In this document: positions 34,164 through 45,714 of the stretch, piece after piece
Layout: the number at the start of each line of letters is the position of its first letter
Numbering within the stretch: the first letter of the stretch is position 1
Notes under the pieces: model-generated
The model's database searches: none
What the model saw: the letters and a program-made list of their open reading frames with translations, nothing else
What the model was told of the DNA's origin: nothing
Source: Amyloporia xantha
Taxonomy: Eukaryota; Basidiomycota; Agaricomycetes; Polyporales; Adustoporiaceae
Direction: 5' to 3'
Assembly: GCA_036971615.1 (NCBI GenBank)
Contig: JAYKKR010000022.1
Coordinates: 619,918 to 683,917 of the forward strand
Length of the DNA: 64,000 bases
Program-made: the position numbers and the translations under genes

Positions 34164-35588
34164 GAGGCGGGCGGTTTATTCGCGCGCTATGTACTTTAGC
34201 TGCTTACTTTACAGCAATGGTCCTAAGGTAACTTACAGCGAATAATGGGCGTGTACTGATCATACAAAACTTTCTATTGTTCTGGGTTATGTTGGAGTCA
34301 TCAAAATGTGTAACTCCTGCGCTTGTAGATTAGCACTCGACGAGGAAGCTGTGAGTCCAAATAGTAACGCATTCTGCTTTCTCCATAGCTCAGTGATGAC
34401 AAGTTGAGTCGGATTGGAAATGTCGACCAGGTTGAATAACCCGACTCCGATGCAGGGATCATTCAGCGACACGCTCATCGCTTCGACATGTAAAATTGCG
34501 CTTGTATGGGCCGGATGAATCATGTGGTCAAGGGTATGCGCAAGGATTGGTTTGATGTTACAAAAGTTCCGCTCCCGAACTTGCAATTTCATCGATCTTA
34601 TAACTCAATTATCCTGCCGAATTCGCCGTTGATACGTTAGACGCTTGTCCTTCCTTCCTTCCGCTGCTGTCCAGTGGGCGAGATTTGAATCACTCTGCGC
34701 TAACAGAGCTGCGAAGCCTGCGATAGCTTCGCAGATGGGGCGTATTCTGTTATAGCAAATACCATGTGTCTTCTGTTACGTCTTCTCTGCATTCCAGCGG
34801 GACTTCAGCACACTAGCCCTTGTCAAGAATCCGTGGATCGTCAAGTCACTGTGCTATGTTTCATGTAAATTTTCTCGTTCTTGCAAACAACCTGAGTTCT
34901 AGTGCTTGTTGATAGAAGATGTGTATGAAGGCGTGTCCAGCAGATGACCCCAGAGTTGACCTGTCAATCCTTGTAGGTAAGGTTTGCAACTACATTGATA
35001 TGACATGGTTCGATTTCTCATAACATTTGATCAAATGTCGTGGGTATTTGTTCTCATATATACTAGTAGAACTCAAAATCTCGACGCATCCGTGAGCGCA
35101 GTCGCCACGAAAAATTTCATATTCCATGGAGCATCCTATGAGCGCACACATTCGGGTTTTATGCGTCGGCGTTCGAGTTGACGATACCCTCGGATGTTAC
35201 AGCATCCACCAGTCTAACCTTAGGCGATGAACTACGGCCGCCTCGGTTCAAGTCTTCAGTCCTTGACTATAACTCTTGACTATTTGCCTCATGGTGTACA
35301 AGAAGCCATGGGTGAACTTGACGCATATCTTTGCTGTCAGAGATCGTACACTGATCGAGTTTATATATGCTCTCATATCTGTTTCAAATGGAAATCCCAC
35401 ACAACGCGCTATGACCGGCCTATATGACCTCCTTGACCCCGAAGATAGCATCATTGATCATCAAGAGACTCCTATGGCGCTTTGCAGAATGGACGGAACC
35501 AATGAATAGAGTTTAGATTTGACCTCATAAAAGGCACTCCTTCCCTTCGACCCTCATCAAAGCTTTTCATTCAAGTGTTGGGCTCATT
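34164..35588. other. Gene-poor interval, 1.4 kb
   Basis: Between SMC6 and the P450 gene, both plus strand. A 101-codon minus frame (34287-34592) and a 66-codon plus frame (35227-35427) are open but unrecognised. A TATA-like CATAAAAGG at 35525-35533 lies about 55-65 bp before the P450 ATG. Confidence 0.45.
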
Positions 35589-37803
35589 ATGTTCATTCTT
35601 CTTTCTGTGGCGAGTCTTCTCGTGTTGACAGTGCTGACATTGTCACGTCATGTGAAGCGATGGTCTATAACGCTTCCTCCCGGTCCTCCTGGCAATTTGT
35701 TTGTAGGCAACCTGTGGGATATGACCACGCATGAACGATGGAAAAGGGCAGCTAATTGGGGAAAGAAGTATGGCAAGTAGCCGCTTTCGTCTTCTCTGGT
35801 GTCATTGGCAAGAAGATTGACAACGACTCTCAGGTGATATGGTATACATACAGGTCCTCGGGACGCCGTTCGTATACCTCAATAGTGCGAAAGCAACTAT
35901 GGATCTCCTACACATGAGGGGTGATATTTATTCGGACCGTCCGCATCTTCCTATGGCTTCGGATCTGTGCGTAGTTTCGCACGTTTAAGGTCTACGCTGG
36001 GAATGACAGGGATAATTTACGAAGGTGTGGAATGGGTGACCTTGTGCCTTTGACTCGTTACGGGGACAGATTCAGATTAGAGAGAAAACTAATGCAGCAG
36101 GCTTTGAGTCCCTCTGCTGTCAAGAACTGGCAAACTCTTGTCATCAAAGAGACGCATTTGCTACTCAATGAACTCTGCACATCACCTGACGAATTTTCCC
36201 TACATATCAAGAGGTAAAGTTTGTCTACCCGTTCTGCGTGCACATGGTGTTTAATGCGATTATACAGAATGGCTTCGTCCTTGATCTTCACTGTCCTTTA
36301 TGGATATTCAATCAAGTCCGATCATGATCCCTACATAGAAGCGGCGCAGGAGTTCATGGCTGTGTCTTCTTATGCCATAACGGCCGGGTGGCTCGTAGAC
36401 TTCCTGCCTTTTCGTTGAGTTTCCACTCTTTAGACCCGTGTACGAAATTCACTAATCAATTTTGTGTTCCATATGTATATCGTAGTACGATGGATTCCTG
36501 GCAGCAAGTTTCGTCAAATAGCTTCCCAATGGCGCGCAAAGATGGAGGAGTGGGTTGAACGTCCTCACAGGATGTTCAAGGCTTTGGAAGTAAGAATCCT
36601 TCTGAAATTTGTTCCGACGTGAGGGAATAATATAGAGTAGGATTCTGCTCTCAAAAGAACCTCGTTCTGCGGAAATCTCTTGATCGGAGAAAACGGTCAG
36701 TGGATCGATACCGACAGAGCCACGGAAGAGCGGGTCAAATGGGTGACGACTTCTATGTACGGAGGTATGCACAGTGATTGTCGGACTGTCTGTCCTGTTC
36801 TGACTCAATCTTAGCTGGGTCTGATACGGTACGTCCTTCATAACGAATAGAGAGACCAAATCGTCACATAAGAAACATGCAGACCGTGGCGACTTTATGC
36901 CAGTTTATACTGGTCATGGTGCTGCATCCGGACATACAGAAGAGGGCGCAGGCTGAGATTGACCGTGTCGTTGGCTCTGACAGATTACCGTCCTTTGACG
37001 ATCGGCCTCACCTTCCTTACATTGAGTGCATCTTGAAGGAAGTTCTGCGGTGGGGAACACCTGTCCCGCTCAGTGAGGAAATCATGCGACTATTGAACGT
37101 CATTATTGAATGGTAATTCTTGTTCCCAGCACCTCCCCACCGCCTCATACAACCTGACGTTTATCGTGGATATACGCTTCCCGAAGGAACTAATGTAAGC
37201 ATTTTGCCAGTGGTGTTCGCCGTCTGAAACTTGACACTAATCGTTCCGCACAGTGTATCGCAAATATGTGGTGAGTCAAAGGAGGCTGTGTAACACAGTA
37301 TGGGGAATGAATGTCATCAAATACAGGGCTATACTCCATGACGAGGATCTCTATGCAAATCCTCTCGATTTTATACCTGAACGCTTCGAAGGATCGTTGG
37401 ATTCAAAATCGGCTAAGACCACGAATGACCCCATGAACTTTGCTTTCGGATTCGGAAGAAGGTAATTATTCCTGACACGTAGTGATACAATCCCTGATGT
37501 CAGGACAGGCGATGCCCTGGGGTGCACTTCGCCAACCAGTCCATATGGTTCGCGATGGTCTCCATCCTTGCTAGCTTTAAAATGGAACCTGCCGTCAATG
37601 ATCTTGGCATAGAGAATCTTCCAGAAGTATCTTTCGAGGCGGGAACTTTCAGGTGCGTGCCTTCACATATCCATTCCTACCGTGAGATGTGACTATGTTA
37701 CAGACATCCCAAGCCCTTCCAATGCCGTATCAGCACTCGCGGAAAATCTACGCGTTCTCTTATTGAGACTGCCGCTACTACCGCACAGAGCATTGGTGGT
37801 TGA
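35589..37803 (+). CDS. Microsomal cytochrome P450 (fungal CYP64-like group)
   Basis: Heme-thiolate monooxygenase of the endoplasmic reticulum; substrate unknown. The N-terminal anchor ([19 protein letters not shown]) is followed by the Pro-rich hinge [17 protein letters not shown]. Later motifs are the C-helix region [20 protein letters not shown], the I-helix AGSDTT, ExxR in [14 protein letters not shown], then [27 protein letters not shown] and the heme loop [14 protein letters not shown] with its Cys ligand. All key residues are intact. About 13 exons, two of them very short: 36815-36828 (14 nt, most of AGSDT) and 37254-37270 (17 nt, CIANM). Intron 35773-35833 begins GCAAGT, a GC-AG intron. 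The sequence resembles proteins annotated as O-methylsterigmatocystin oxidoreductase-like, but no biosynthetic cluster surrounds it. Confidence 0.92.
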
Positions 37804-38346
37804 GTCTTTTCCTCGAAAAGACTTCGTAGTGCATGGCATAGTTGTCTGAAAGGGCAGTCCATCGATATGATATAGCCCAAATATCCTGTCTTTCTTTTTG
37901 ATTTTCTGTGAAATCCCTTGTTATTCCGTACCTGCTCCATCACCTAGAACGTGTCATGATGCGTTGTACAGGTTATGTTAAATCCAATTGTTTACCACTT
38001 TCCCTGTATACTTCTGTGGAGTATTCTTGGAATGGTAGGGGTTATCGTGCTAGGAGACGAAGTAGAACAGATACATGGCGTCGGAGTGGAGTGATCATGG
38101 CGGAAACCTACGGGCGGCATGCATTATCTGACTAGGTGCTCAACGGGCCAGTGACAGACTAAAACTTAAGAGTCAGGACTGAGCAGTGAGGAGGGTAACC
38201 GTCTCTATCCCGACACGGTCACCTGACCGTGACCTGAGGCGTCAAAGCCAGCTCGCGACGAATTTCGGCATCAAAGTCGACGTCTTTCCTTCAACCCTTC
38301 GCCAATAGGTTCTCTTTTAGATACCGAGGAGACATTGACTACTTGA
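37804..38346. other. Intergenic
   Basis: 540 bp between two plus-strand genes. Short frames only; 3' UTR of the P450 gene and promoter of the zinc-module gene. Nothing else was recognised. Confidence 0.5.
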
Positions 38347-40351
38347 ATGTCAGTCGCTGTCACTCTGTACAACTAGTACTAACCTTTCCCTTGCCATATT
38401 CAACTGACCTACGCGTCGTTGTTGGCAATATCACCACACCTTGCATAGGTTCCACGTCCGCTCAAAAGCATGCTCAGTAGATGGATGCAACTACGTCGCC
38501 AAGTCGTTGTCCATTAAGGCTTCTAATCACAGCATGATGTCGCATGTTTCGAATTTTCATCGAACGACGGCAGGTATATGGTACGATGGTACGTGACATC
38601 GTGCACGTTGTTCTTTTTCATCTCATTAAGCCTTGAGCGACAGGGAGAAAAATTGAGTTGGAAAGAGACCACAAGACTCAGGAACTGATGTGTCCCTGTG
38701 GGCGGTACTCCCACAAGAACGCCGCCATGTTGCGCACACACGCTACAAAGCAGCACTGTGCCACACCCCGGGTTGTTAGTCTGGCCGCCACGGGTAGCGG
38801 TGAACAGAATGATGCAGATGAGGTTCGAGCACCTTCACCTGCGAGTGACTCCTCTATCGAGTCTTCCTCTCCCGCGCGTTCTACGTCGCACATATCCGAG
38901 AGCAGTCCTCTTGTTTCAGCACCTCGGATTTCTTCAAAGGACAGAAGTCGACGTGACTCTGACAGGAATACTACGCGTCCTGCATCTCCTCTCTCCGCAG
39001 CCTCGAAGAAGATGGGGAAAAGGTCAACTCATCTTGATGAGCCCGAGTTCACCGCTTTGCCTCATGTCAAACGAACCCACGCCGGTTCGGTAAAGTCTCA
39101 TGAAGAATCAAAGCACAGTGCAGTGGCGGTCGCATCTGCTTTTAAAGGGAGTGGCACTCCGCACGTATCAAGCCACGTTGGGTCATCCAACAAGCCACAG
39201 CCCAAGCTGAAGGCGCTATCGAGTTTTGCTGTCCCGACGCTCGACTTCTCAAACAGCGCGAAGAATCGGAAATTTCAGGCGGCTAAGGCTACGAAAGTGA
39301 AACCTATACTGGTGGACCATGCTTCGAGGCGACTGGTCGAGCCACATCGGACTGGTGCGGTGCGGAAGAGAGCGGATTCGGTAGAGCCTGATGGCCCACT
39401 GTTCAAGAAGGTCAAGGAAGACATTCATGCTGCGGGCGCCTCGAATTCGAGCGCAGTGACTGGACGGCCAGCTGTAACAGGACGTGCAGCCTCTACATCA
39501 ACTGTCTCTTTAAACTCGCCCTCACCGCCACCTGCACCACCTGCATTGATGGTCAGTCGTCCGCTTATTGAAATGCCTTCCGGCGCGGTTGCCACGACCC
39601 CGAAACACTGCAAGTCCTGCAGGATACCGTTGGTCAATGAGAAGTTCAAACGGTGTGCACCATGCCGCGAGAAGGACCGCGCCAGGAGAAAGAAGGCACA
39701 TACTCGCAAAATGCAAGGAAGCTTCCACGAGTTCATGGCCACGTTCAAGAATGTATATCAAGCGAAGCAGTATGGGAACACTGCTCCCACGTCAGACAGC
39801 TCGAAGCGGAAGGCCGACTTGACCAAGCACTCGGGCGGGTGGACCCATGGGACGGAGTACCAGACTGCGGATGATTTATTCGCTGCAATTAAGAGCGCCT
39901 GGATCGAGCATGGAGACATGTCCGAGGAATCATTTGACTTCTCTGGAGGCTATGCGGCCGTCTGTCGCCCGAACCCCGCGAGAAGCAAAAGACTCGATGC
40001 CATCGGTTCGCAGATGCAATTGTTAGGACTGCCGTGAGTGCCGCATCGTAGCCTATCAAGGTTATCTGTTCGATTCCAGTGTATGCTTACCTGCCTGACA
40101 GTCTCTCGGGAAGCACACCAGATCTTTCGGTGGACCATGGCCCCACTCCTAACGCGAAGGGCTATTACATCTTCAGCCGCATCGAGGGTCGGTATAACTG
40201 CACCTGCAGCGGTCCACCCAAGAAGGACCCACCTTCACGTCGTTCGGCTTGTGGAGGCTCGGTATATGTAGTGATCCAGGTGGCAGATGAGAAGGAGGAA
40301 TTGGGGATCACCGGGGAGAATGTTACGGTGAAGTGGATTCACAGATCCTAA
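38347..40351 (+). CDS. Uncharacterised protein with three Cys/His zinc modules
   Basis: Not assigned to a named family. Four exons: 38347 to about 38366 (MSVAVTL), about 38451-38590, about 38643-40033 and 40103-40351. Near the N-terminus CSVDGCNYVAKSL ... HVSNFH is a C2H2-like module (C-x4-C ... H-x4-H). The next exon has CPCGRYSHKNAAMLRTHATK then QH (C-x-C-x13-H-x4-H). A long Ser/Pro/Lys-rich disordered middle follows. A CxxC-x11-CxxC ribbon (CKSCRIPLVNEKFKRCAPC) is continued by the basic REKDRARRKKA, which suggests nucleic-acid binding. The C-terminal part (TADDLFAAIKSAW, YYIFSRIEGRYNCTCSG) looks folded. The acceptor for the last exon (40102) is the second AG; the first would shift frame. 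Probably a nuclear regulator, inferred only from the zinc and basic motifs. Confidence 0.75.
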
Positions 40352-40981
40352 ATACTGATATAACACTCCTTCTAATGTTGCTGTACATCTAATGCCTCAT
40401 TGAGTGAGTTCTCGATCTTTGATAGAGCTCTTCTAATGTTTTCTTGCTTTCTTGTTCTTGCTCAGTCTACCTGACAGTACATACTGTAGTATGTCATTTG
40501 CGTTATAATACTGACAATGCCTACCTACGCACATCTGTATATTGGATAAGCTACCCTGATTCTCTGCTCGCTGGCGAGAGCTATCCAGTCAAATGTTCTT
40601 ACAATTACTGTACTTGCTATTTGACCTGCGTGTAGGTTGACTCTTGACAGTTGAAAGTGGAGGTCAAGGTCGAGCCGTGCTTTAAATAACATCACGTGAG
40701 ACGACACGTAGAAACACGTCCTTGAGACGCGGGTCGCGCTTTGCCACAGGCCCACAGTGGTCTCTACTATCCCAGCACCCTCCAGCGATCTCAATTCCAT
40801 TCAGAGCTGTGGCTACCCGAAGACTTTAACCTTCCATAACCTTCGGTGTCAAGGCGGCTTGCGACTAGATTGGATCGGTGGTTCGTCGCACTAAGGGCAC
40901 TATTGGAGCAGACAAGCCTGCCCAATAGGAACATTGTCAAAACCGGTGCTTCTAGATATTATCCTGCTATCTAATGTCACA
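40352..40981. other. Intergenic
   Basis: 630 bp between two plus-strand genes. No gene was recognised; it presumably holds the 3' UTR of the zinc-module gene and the promoter of ALG7. Confidence 0.5.
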
Positions 40982-42815
40982 ATGGCCCAACCGCTTCGTG
41001 CAAGACCACTGCCTCGAATCCTACTTTTCTCTCTGGTCCCAGTAGCTGCATGGTTGCTCCTTCGTCCTCTCCTGGATCCTACCCCTCCTCTCCCCGCTCT
41101 GCATGCATCCCTAGGATTCTCAATACTCGCACTGCTCGGCACACTATACCTCGTGCCTGCTCTCGGCAATACATTTGTGCATGCAAATCTCAAAGGTCGA
41201 GACTTGCTGAAAACATACGACGATCCTATGTCAGTCAAGTATCTATTACTCGCGGATTCTTGCTCACGGATACCTCGGACAGTCCAGAAAGCCTCGGGCT
41301 TGTCTGCGCATCCATGTACATTCTCCTTCTAATATTATTTATTCCCTTTGCTTTCTCGGACTTTTTCAATAATAATCAAGAATCTACACGCAAACCTCGC
41401 GAGGGTCTCGTCATAAGTGAATTTCCACACCACCAGGTTAGTGATTGATGCGCTCGGACAATGTCAGTAAATTCTCATTACCTCCATACGACTCGTCAGC
41501 TTTCAGTATATTTGTCGTCTCTACTATCCCTCCTGATGGCGACAATGCTGGGCTTTTTGGATGATGTATTTGACATACGGTGGCGGCACAAACTGCCTAT
41601 ACCAGTCATTGCATCGATTCCCCTCCTGATTGTCTATTACTCAGAACATGGTAAGACTGATGTCGTCGTGCCAATACCGCTTCGGTGGCTCTTAGGATCA
41701 CTGTTGAACCTTGGTACATGATCACATCTGTTCATATTGGTACTTTTCTCAACATGACTTTCAGGCCCCCTCTACTATGTCTACATGTCCCTCCTCTCTA
41801 CGTTCTGCACCAACAGCATCAACATCCTCGCAGGAATAAATGGTTCAGAAGTCAGCCAGGCGCTGATCATCGCACTCTCCGTCATTCTCAACGATCTACT
41901 CTATCTTCCATGGCCGATTGGCTTCCGCATCCCACTACATCTGCTCGGGCGTCCCACCGAGCTCGAGATTGGCGGTGTATGGAGCGCCGGTATGGCATAT
42001 GGTAGTCGATTGCTCGTCGAGCGCCACCTATTCAGCTTGTACTTCATGCTGCCGCTCGTGGGCGTATGTACTGGCTTCTTATATCACAATTGGTCCGTGT
42101 TATCATTTGTCGTCGTGACACAAAACTCATCTCAAATCCACACATCTGCAGGTACCCGGCGCGTGTCTTCCCAGGTGATACGCTGTGCTACGTAACAGGG
42201 ATGGCGTTCGCTGTTGTCGGAATCCAGGCGCATTTCTCCAAGACACTACTGCTCTTCTTCCTGCCGCAGATCTTCAATTTTGTCCTCTCATGCCCACAGC
42301 TCTTCGGGCTGGTCCCATGCCCGAGGCATCGCGTGCCCAGGTATGTCGTGCTCGCGGGCTCCATTCCCCGCGACCCTCGATTGCAATGTGCGTATTGAAC
42401 TTCCGGTTGTCCCCGCAGATTTGACGCAGAGACGGGGATGCTGTACCCTTCAAGGGCTGAATTCAAAGATCACGCACCTAGCCGTCTCGCTGTACCTGTC
42501 CTGCGTGTCCTCTCCATGCTTGGACTTGTCCAACTGACGGAGGACCCAACGACGCACGAGATCACCCAGACGACGAATCTGACTATTCTGAACGTGTTTC
42601 TGCTCCGATTCGGGCCGATGAGGGAAGACAGTCTGGTGAAGGTGTTGATCTCCTCTCAGGTGCGTCAATGGTTCCGCCCGCCTTTCGTTTTGCCCGGTCT
42701 GCTTCCGTCATAGTCTCACGTGCCCGATGACGTTTCACAGGTCGCTGGAAGCGTGTTTGCCTTCGTTGTGCGGTATGGGCTCGCAGGATTGGTATACGAT
42801 GGCAACAGGCGATAG
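40982..42815 (+). CDS. ALG7: UDP-GlcNAc:dolichyl-phosphate GlcNAc-1-phosphotransferase
   Basis: First enzyme of the dolichol-linked oligosaccharide pathway for N-glycosylation. It is a polytopic ER membrane protein and the target of tunicamycin. The start (ATG 40982) gives [16 protein letters not shown] and the first membrane helix. Family motifs follow in order: [55 protein letters not shown] (the Asp-rich active-site loop), [75 protein letters not shown], and the C-terminal part [14 protein letters not shown] to [15 protein letters not shown]. All introns are short and in phase, and the end is complete. No defect was seen. Length is close to that of fungal Alg7. Confidence 0.95.
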
Positions 42816-43433
42816 GTCATCTCGTAGTGTGCTCCCTAAAGCTGACTCGTTGGGTCAGGTTTGCAGTAGTGTATCAAAAATCTAGGTTCTCCTTAGATCT
42901 GCTCTTCTAGACCGCACTAAAAATACAGCTATTTGTATATTGTTCGGACATCGGCTATGTTCGGACATCGGTGTTGGAGAAAGACGGTAGTGCAAGAGAA
43001 GGGAACTCCGTTCAGAAGCGATGAGTTTGTCAGAAGACATGCAGGTCGAAAGTGGCGCCCCATTGTGCGGGGCGTTAGAGCGTATAAGCGGCGGGGTCGT
43101 CCCGTCAAACCGCGCAACTGAGCTTCGCATCCGCCTCGCTACATTCGGGTACCAGATTGAGCACGTCTCGGCCGAGTAAAGGCGAGGGATTGGGCGCAAT
43201 GCTGTACCCGCGGGGGCAAGAACGGGATCAATGGGCGCCAAGTTTGTGTTTACCCCGCACTCGGCAAAGGGAATTTCCTATTTTGGAAGGTCTACTGGAA
43301 TCACATGGCGCCGGTGCTCTGGAGATGATCGGCTCTAGGCGTAGCAGAGCGACATGAAAGGGCTGCAGAATGGACTGCCGTGCCTTTGTAACCCTCCTAC
43401 ACCCCACCCACTTCCACCCAGACCTATACCACC
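42816..43433. promoter_or_regulatory. Upstream region of isocitrate lyase gene
   Basis: 620 bp between ALG7 and ICL1. No gene was recognised. An 18-nt direct repeat, 'TGTTCGGACATCGG', occurs twice close together (about 42939-42972); the rest is unremarkable promoter sequence. Confidence 0.45.
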
Positions 43434-45326
43434 ATGTCCCGCAATGAACAGGCCACTTTCCAAGCCGAGGTCGCTCGCGTAGAGCAGTGGTGGAAGGTGA
43501 GCATGCTCCATGACCATGAAGACTTGCCTCCTTAACACATATCATTATAGGACCCTCGGTTCTCGCGGGTAAAGCGACCCTATACTGCTGCGCAGGTTGT
43601 CTCAAAGCGTGGAACGCTGCCCATTTCTTACCCCTCAGATGTGTTGGCGAAAAAGCTCTGGGCTTGTCTTTCGGAGCACTTCAAGAGGGGCACACCGTCG
43701 CATACCTATGGAGCGTGAGTACCCTAAACGAATGTCCAAGATATCTGCTCACTTTGTTCCTCAGCCTCGACCCTGTGCAAGTAACACAGATGGCGAAATA
43801 CCTGGATACAGTCTATGTGTCCGGCTGGCAATCGTCTAGCACGGCTTCTAGCACGAACGAGCCTGGCCCCGATCTCGCAGGTCCGTCTCTGTTATTCCGC
43901 TTATATGTCAGCGACGTGACTAGAGATATGTGCAGATTACCCTTCAAACACCGTCCCCAACAAGGTCGAACATCTTTTCATGGCCCAGCTCTTCCATGAC
44001 CGCAAGCAGCAAGAGGCGCGATCGAACATGTCCGAGTCAGAGCTGGCGTCGACCCCTGTCATCGATTACCTTCGTCCAATTGTTGCCGATGCCGATACAG
44101 GCCACGGTGGTCTGACGGCCACAATGAAGCTGGCGAAGATGTTCGTAGAGAAGGGCGCAGCAGGTATACACATCGAGGACCAGGCACCGGGAACGAAGAA
44201 GTGCGGACACATGGCGGGCAAGGTGCTTGTCTCCGTGTCGGAGCACATCAACCGACTTGTCGCTATCCGTCTGCAATTCGACATCATGGGCGTGAACAAC
44301 CTCGTCATCGCGCGCACAGACTCGGAGGCTGCGACGCTCATCACGACTAACGTCGACGAGCGTGACCATCCATTCATTCTTGGCTCGACCAACCCTGACC
44401 TTCGGCCACTCGTCTCTCTACTCACCGAGGCGGAGAAGGCGGGCAAGACCGGCGACGCGCTCGAGGCTGTCGAGGAGGCATGGATGAACGCTGCGAACTG
44501 CCAGCTTTTCTCCACAACACTCGCGAATGCGCTCCGGGCACAGACGAACGCATCTTCCATCACCCTTGAGCGCTTCGCACACCGTATCGCGCACCTGTCA
44601 TACCCCGATGCGGTCGCCGTCGCTAAGAAAGAGTTCGGCCTCAAGAGTGTGCCATACTGGGACTGGGACGCACCGCGGACACGCGAGGGGTACTACCGCT
44701 ACCAGGGCGGCACACAGTGCGCGGTGAGCAGGGCCATCGCTTTCGCGCCGTATGCGGACCTGCTGTGGATGGAGACGAAGAAGCCAATCCTGTCGCAGGC
44801 GAAGGAGTTTGCGGACGGTGTGCATGCTGTGTACCCCCAACAGTGGCTGGCGTACAACCTGAGTCCGTCCTTCAACTGGGAAGCAGCTGGACTGAACGCG
44901 AACGACATGAAGGCGTTTGTTTGGGAGCTTGCCAAGCTCGGCTTTTGCTGGCAGTTCATTACTGTAAGCATGTCTGCCCATGGAATACAGCTCTGGTACT
45001 GAATTCTAGCAGCTCGCCGGTCTGCACTCGAACGGCTACATCAACGACTTGTTCGCGAAAGCGTTCGCGCAGGAGGGTATGAAGGCGTACGTCGAGCTTA
45101 TTCAGCGACGCGAGCGGGAAATTGGTTGCGACGTACTCACCCATCAGAAAGTACGTGCTCTCATTGCCGAAGTGTAGAGCACTCAGCTTACATGTGCTTC
45201 AAGTGGAGTGGAGCGGACTATATGGATAACCTCATGAAGACCGTAACGGGCGGTGTTTCGTCCACCGCGGCAATGGGGAAGGGTGTGACCGAGTCCCAGT
45301 TCGCCAGTCCGAAGGCGAAGCTGTGA
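43434..45326 (+). CDS. ICL1: Isocitrate lyase
   Basis: Glyoxylate-cycle enzyme that cleaves isocitrate to succinate and glyoxylate, needed for growth on fatty acids, acetate or ethanol. The start [20 protein letters not shown] is followed by [20 protein letters not shown] and [20 protein letters not shown]. The core has [40 protein letters not shown] (catalytic KKCGHM loop), [48 protein letters not shown] and [15 protein letters not shown]. The C-terminus reads [20 protein letters not shown] then SQF. Longer internal insertions relative to bacterial enzymes and about 540 residues fit the fungal type. Introns at 43497 on are short; the reading is intact. It resembles isocitrate rather than methylisocitrate lyase, but the two are close relatives. 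Confidence 0.93.
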
Positions 45327-45714
45327 GTGGTCTTGATATTACATCTTATCTCTGCAGTGCAGTATCTAGGAGGCGTTTCAAAAGCTGTAGTATATGTGTA
45401 TGATGTAGAGGATCTCGCGCACCTTCTCGCGCAATGCATATCACGTCGAATGACACTGTACCCAGAGCTGTGAAGTCAAGAACCCGACATAGCCGTCTAA
45501 GATCACTTGTTAAAAACCACGGCGATAATGTGAATGTGGCCCGAAAGAGGCCGACGGTTAACATTGAAATGATAAAGCCATCCGCCCTCGAGCTCACGTC
45601 GGTGAACGCTGAAGCGCTAGGGATTTGCCTTTCTTGGAAATCCTACTTGACACCATCACTTTGCCAGAGCAACTTCATATCCGCCAGTGGCAAACCCTTG
45701 CGTCGACTTAAGAA
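45327..45714. other. Intergenic
   Basis: Almost 390 bp between two plus-strand genes. Nothing was recognised apart from short unconnected frames. Confidence 0.5.

Noticed and set aside
34287..34592. 101-codon minus-strand ORF after SMC6
   Set aside because: Reads somewhat protein-like, but I recognise no domain and see no matching exons, promoter or splice sites; not supported enough to list as a gene.
35589..37803. Secondary-metabolite gene cluster around the P450
   Set aside because: Neighbours are SMC6, a zinc-module protein and ALG7; no synthase, terpene cyclase, transporter or other tailoring enzyme is present.
43434..45326. Methylisocitrate lyase instead of isocitrate lyase
   Set aside because: The two families are close, but the overall reading fits isocitrate lyase better and the N-terminus shows no obvious mitochondrial presequence.
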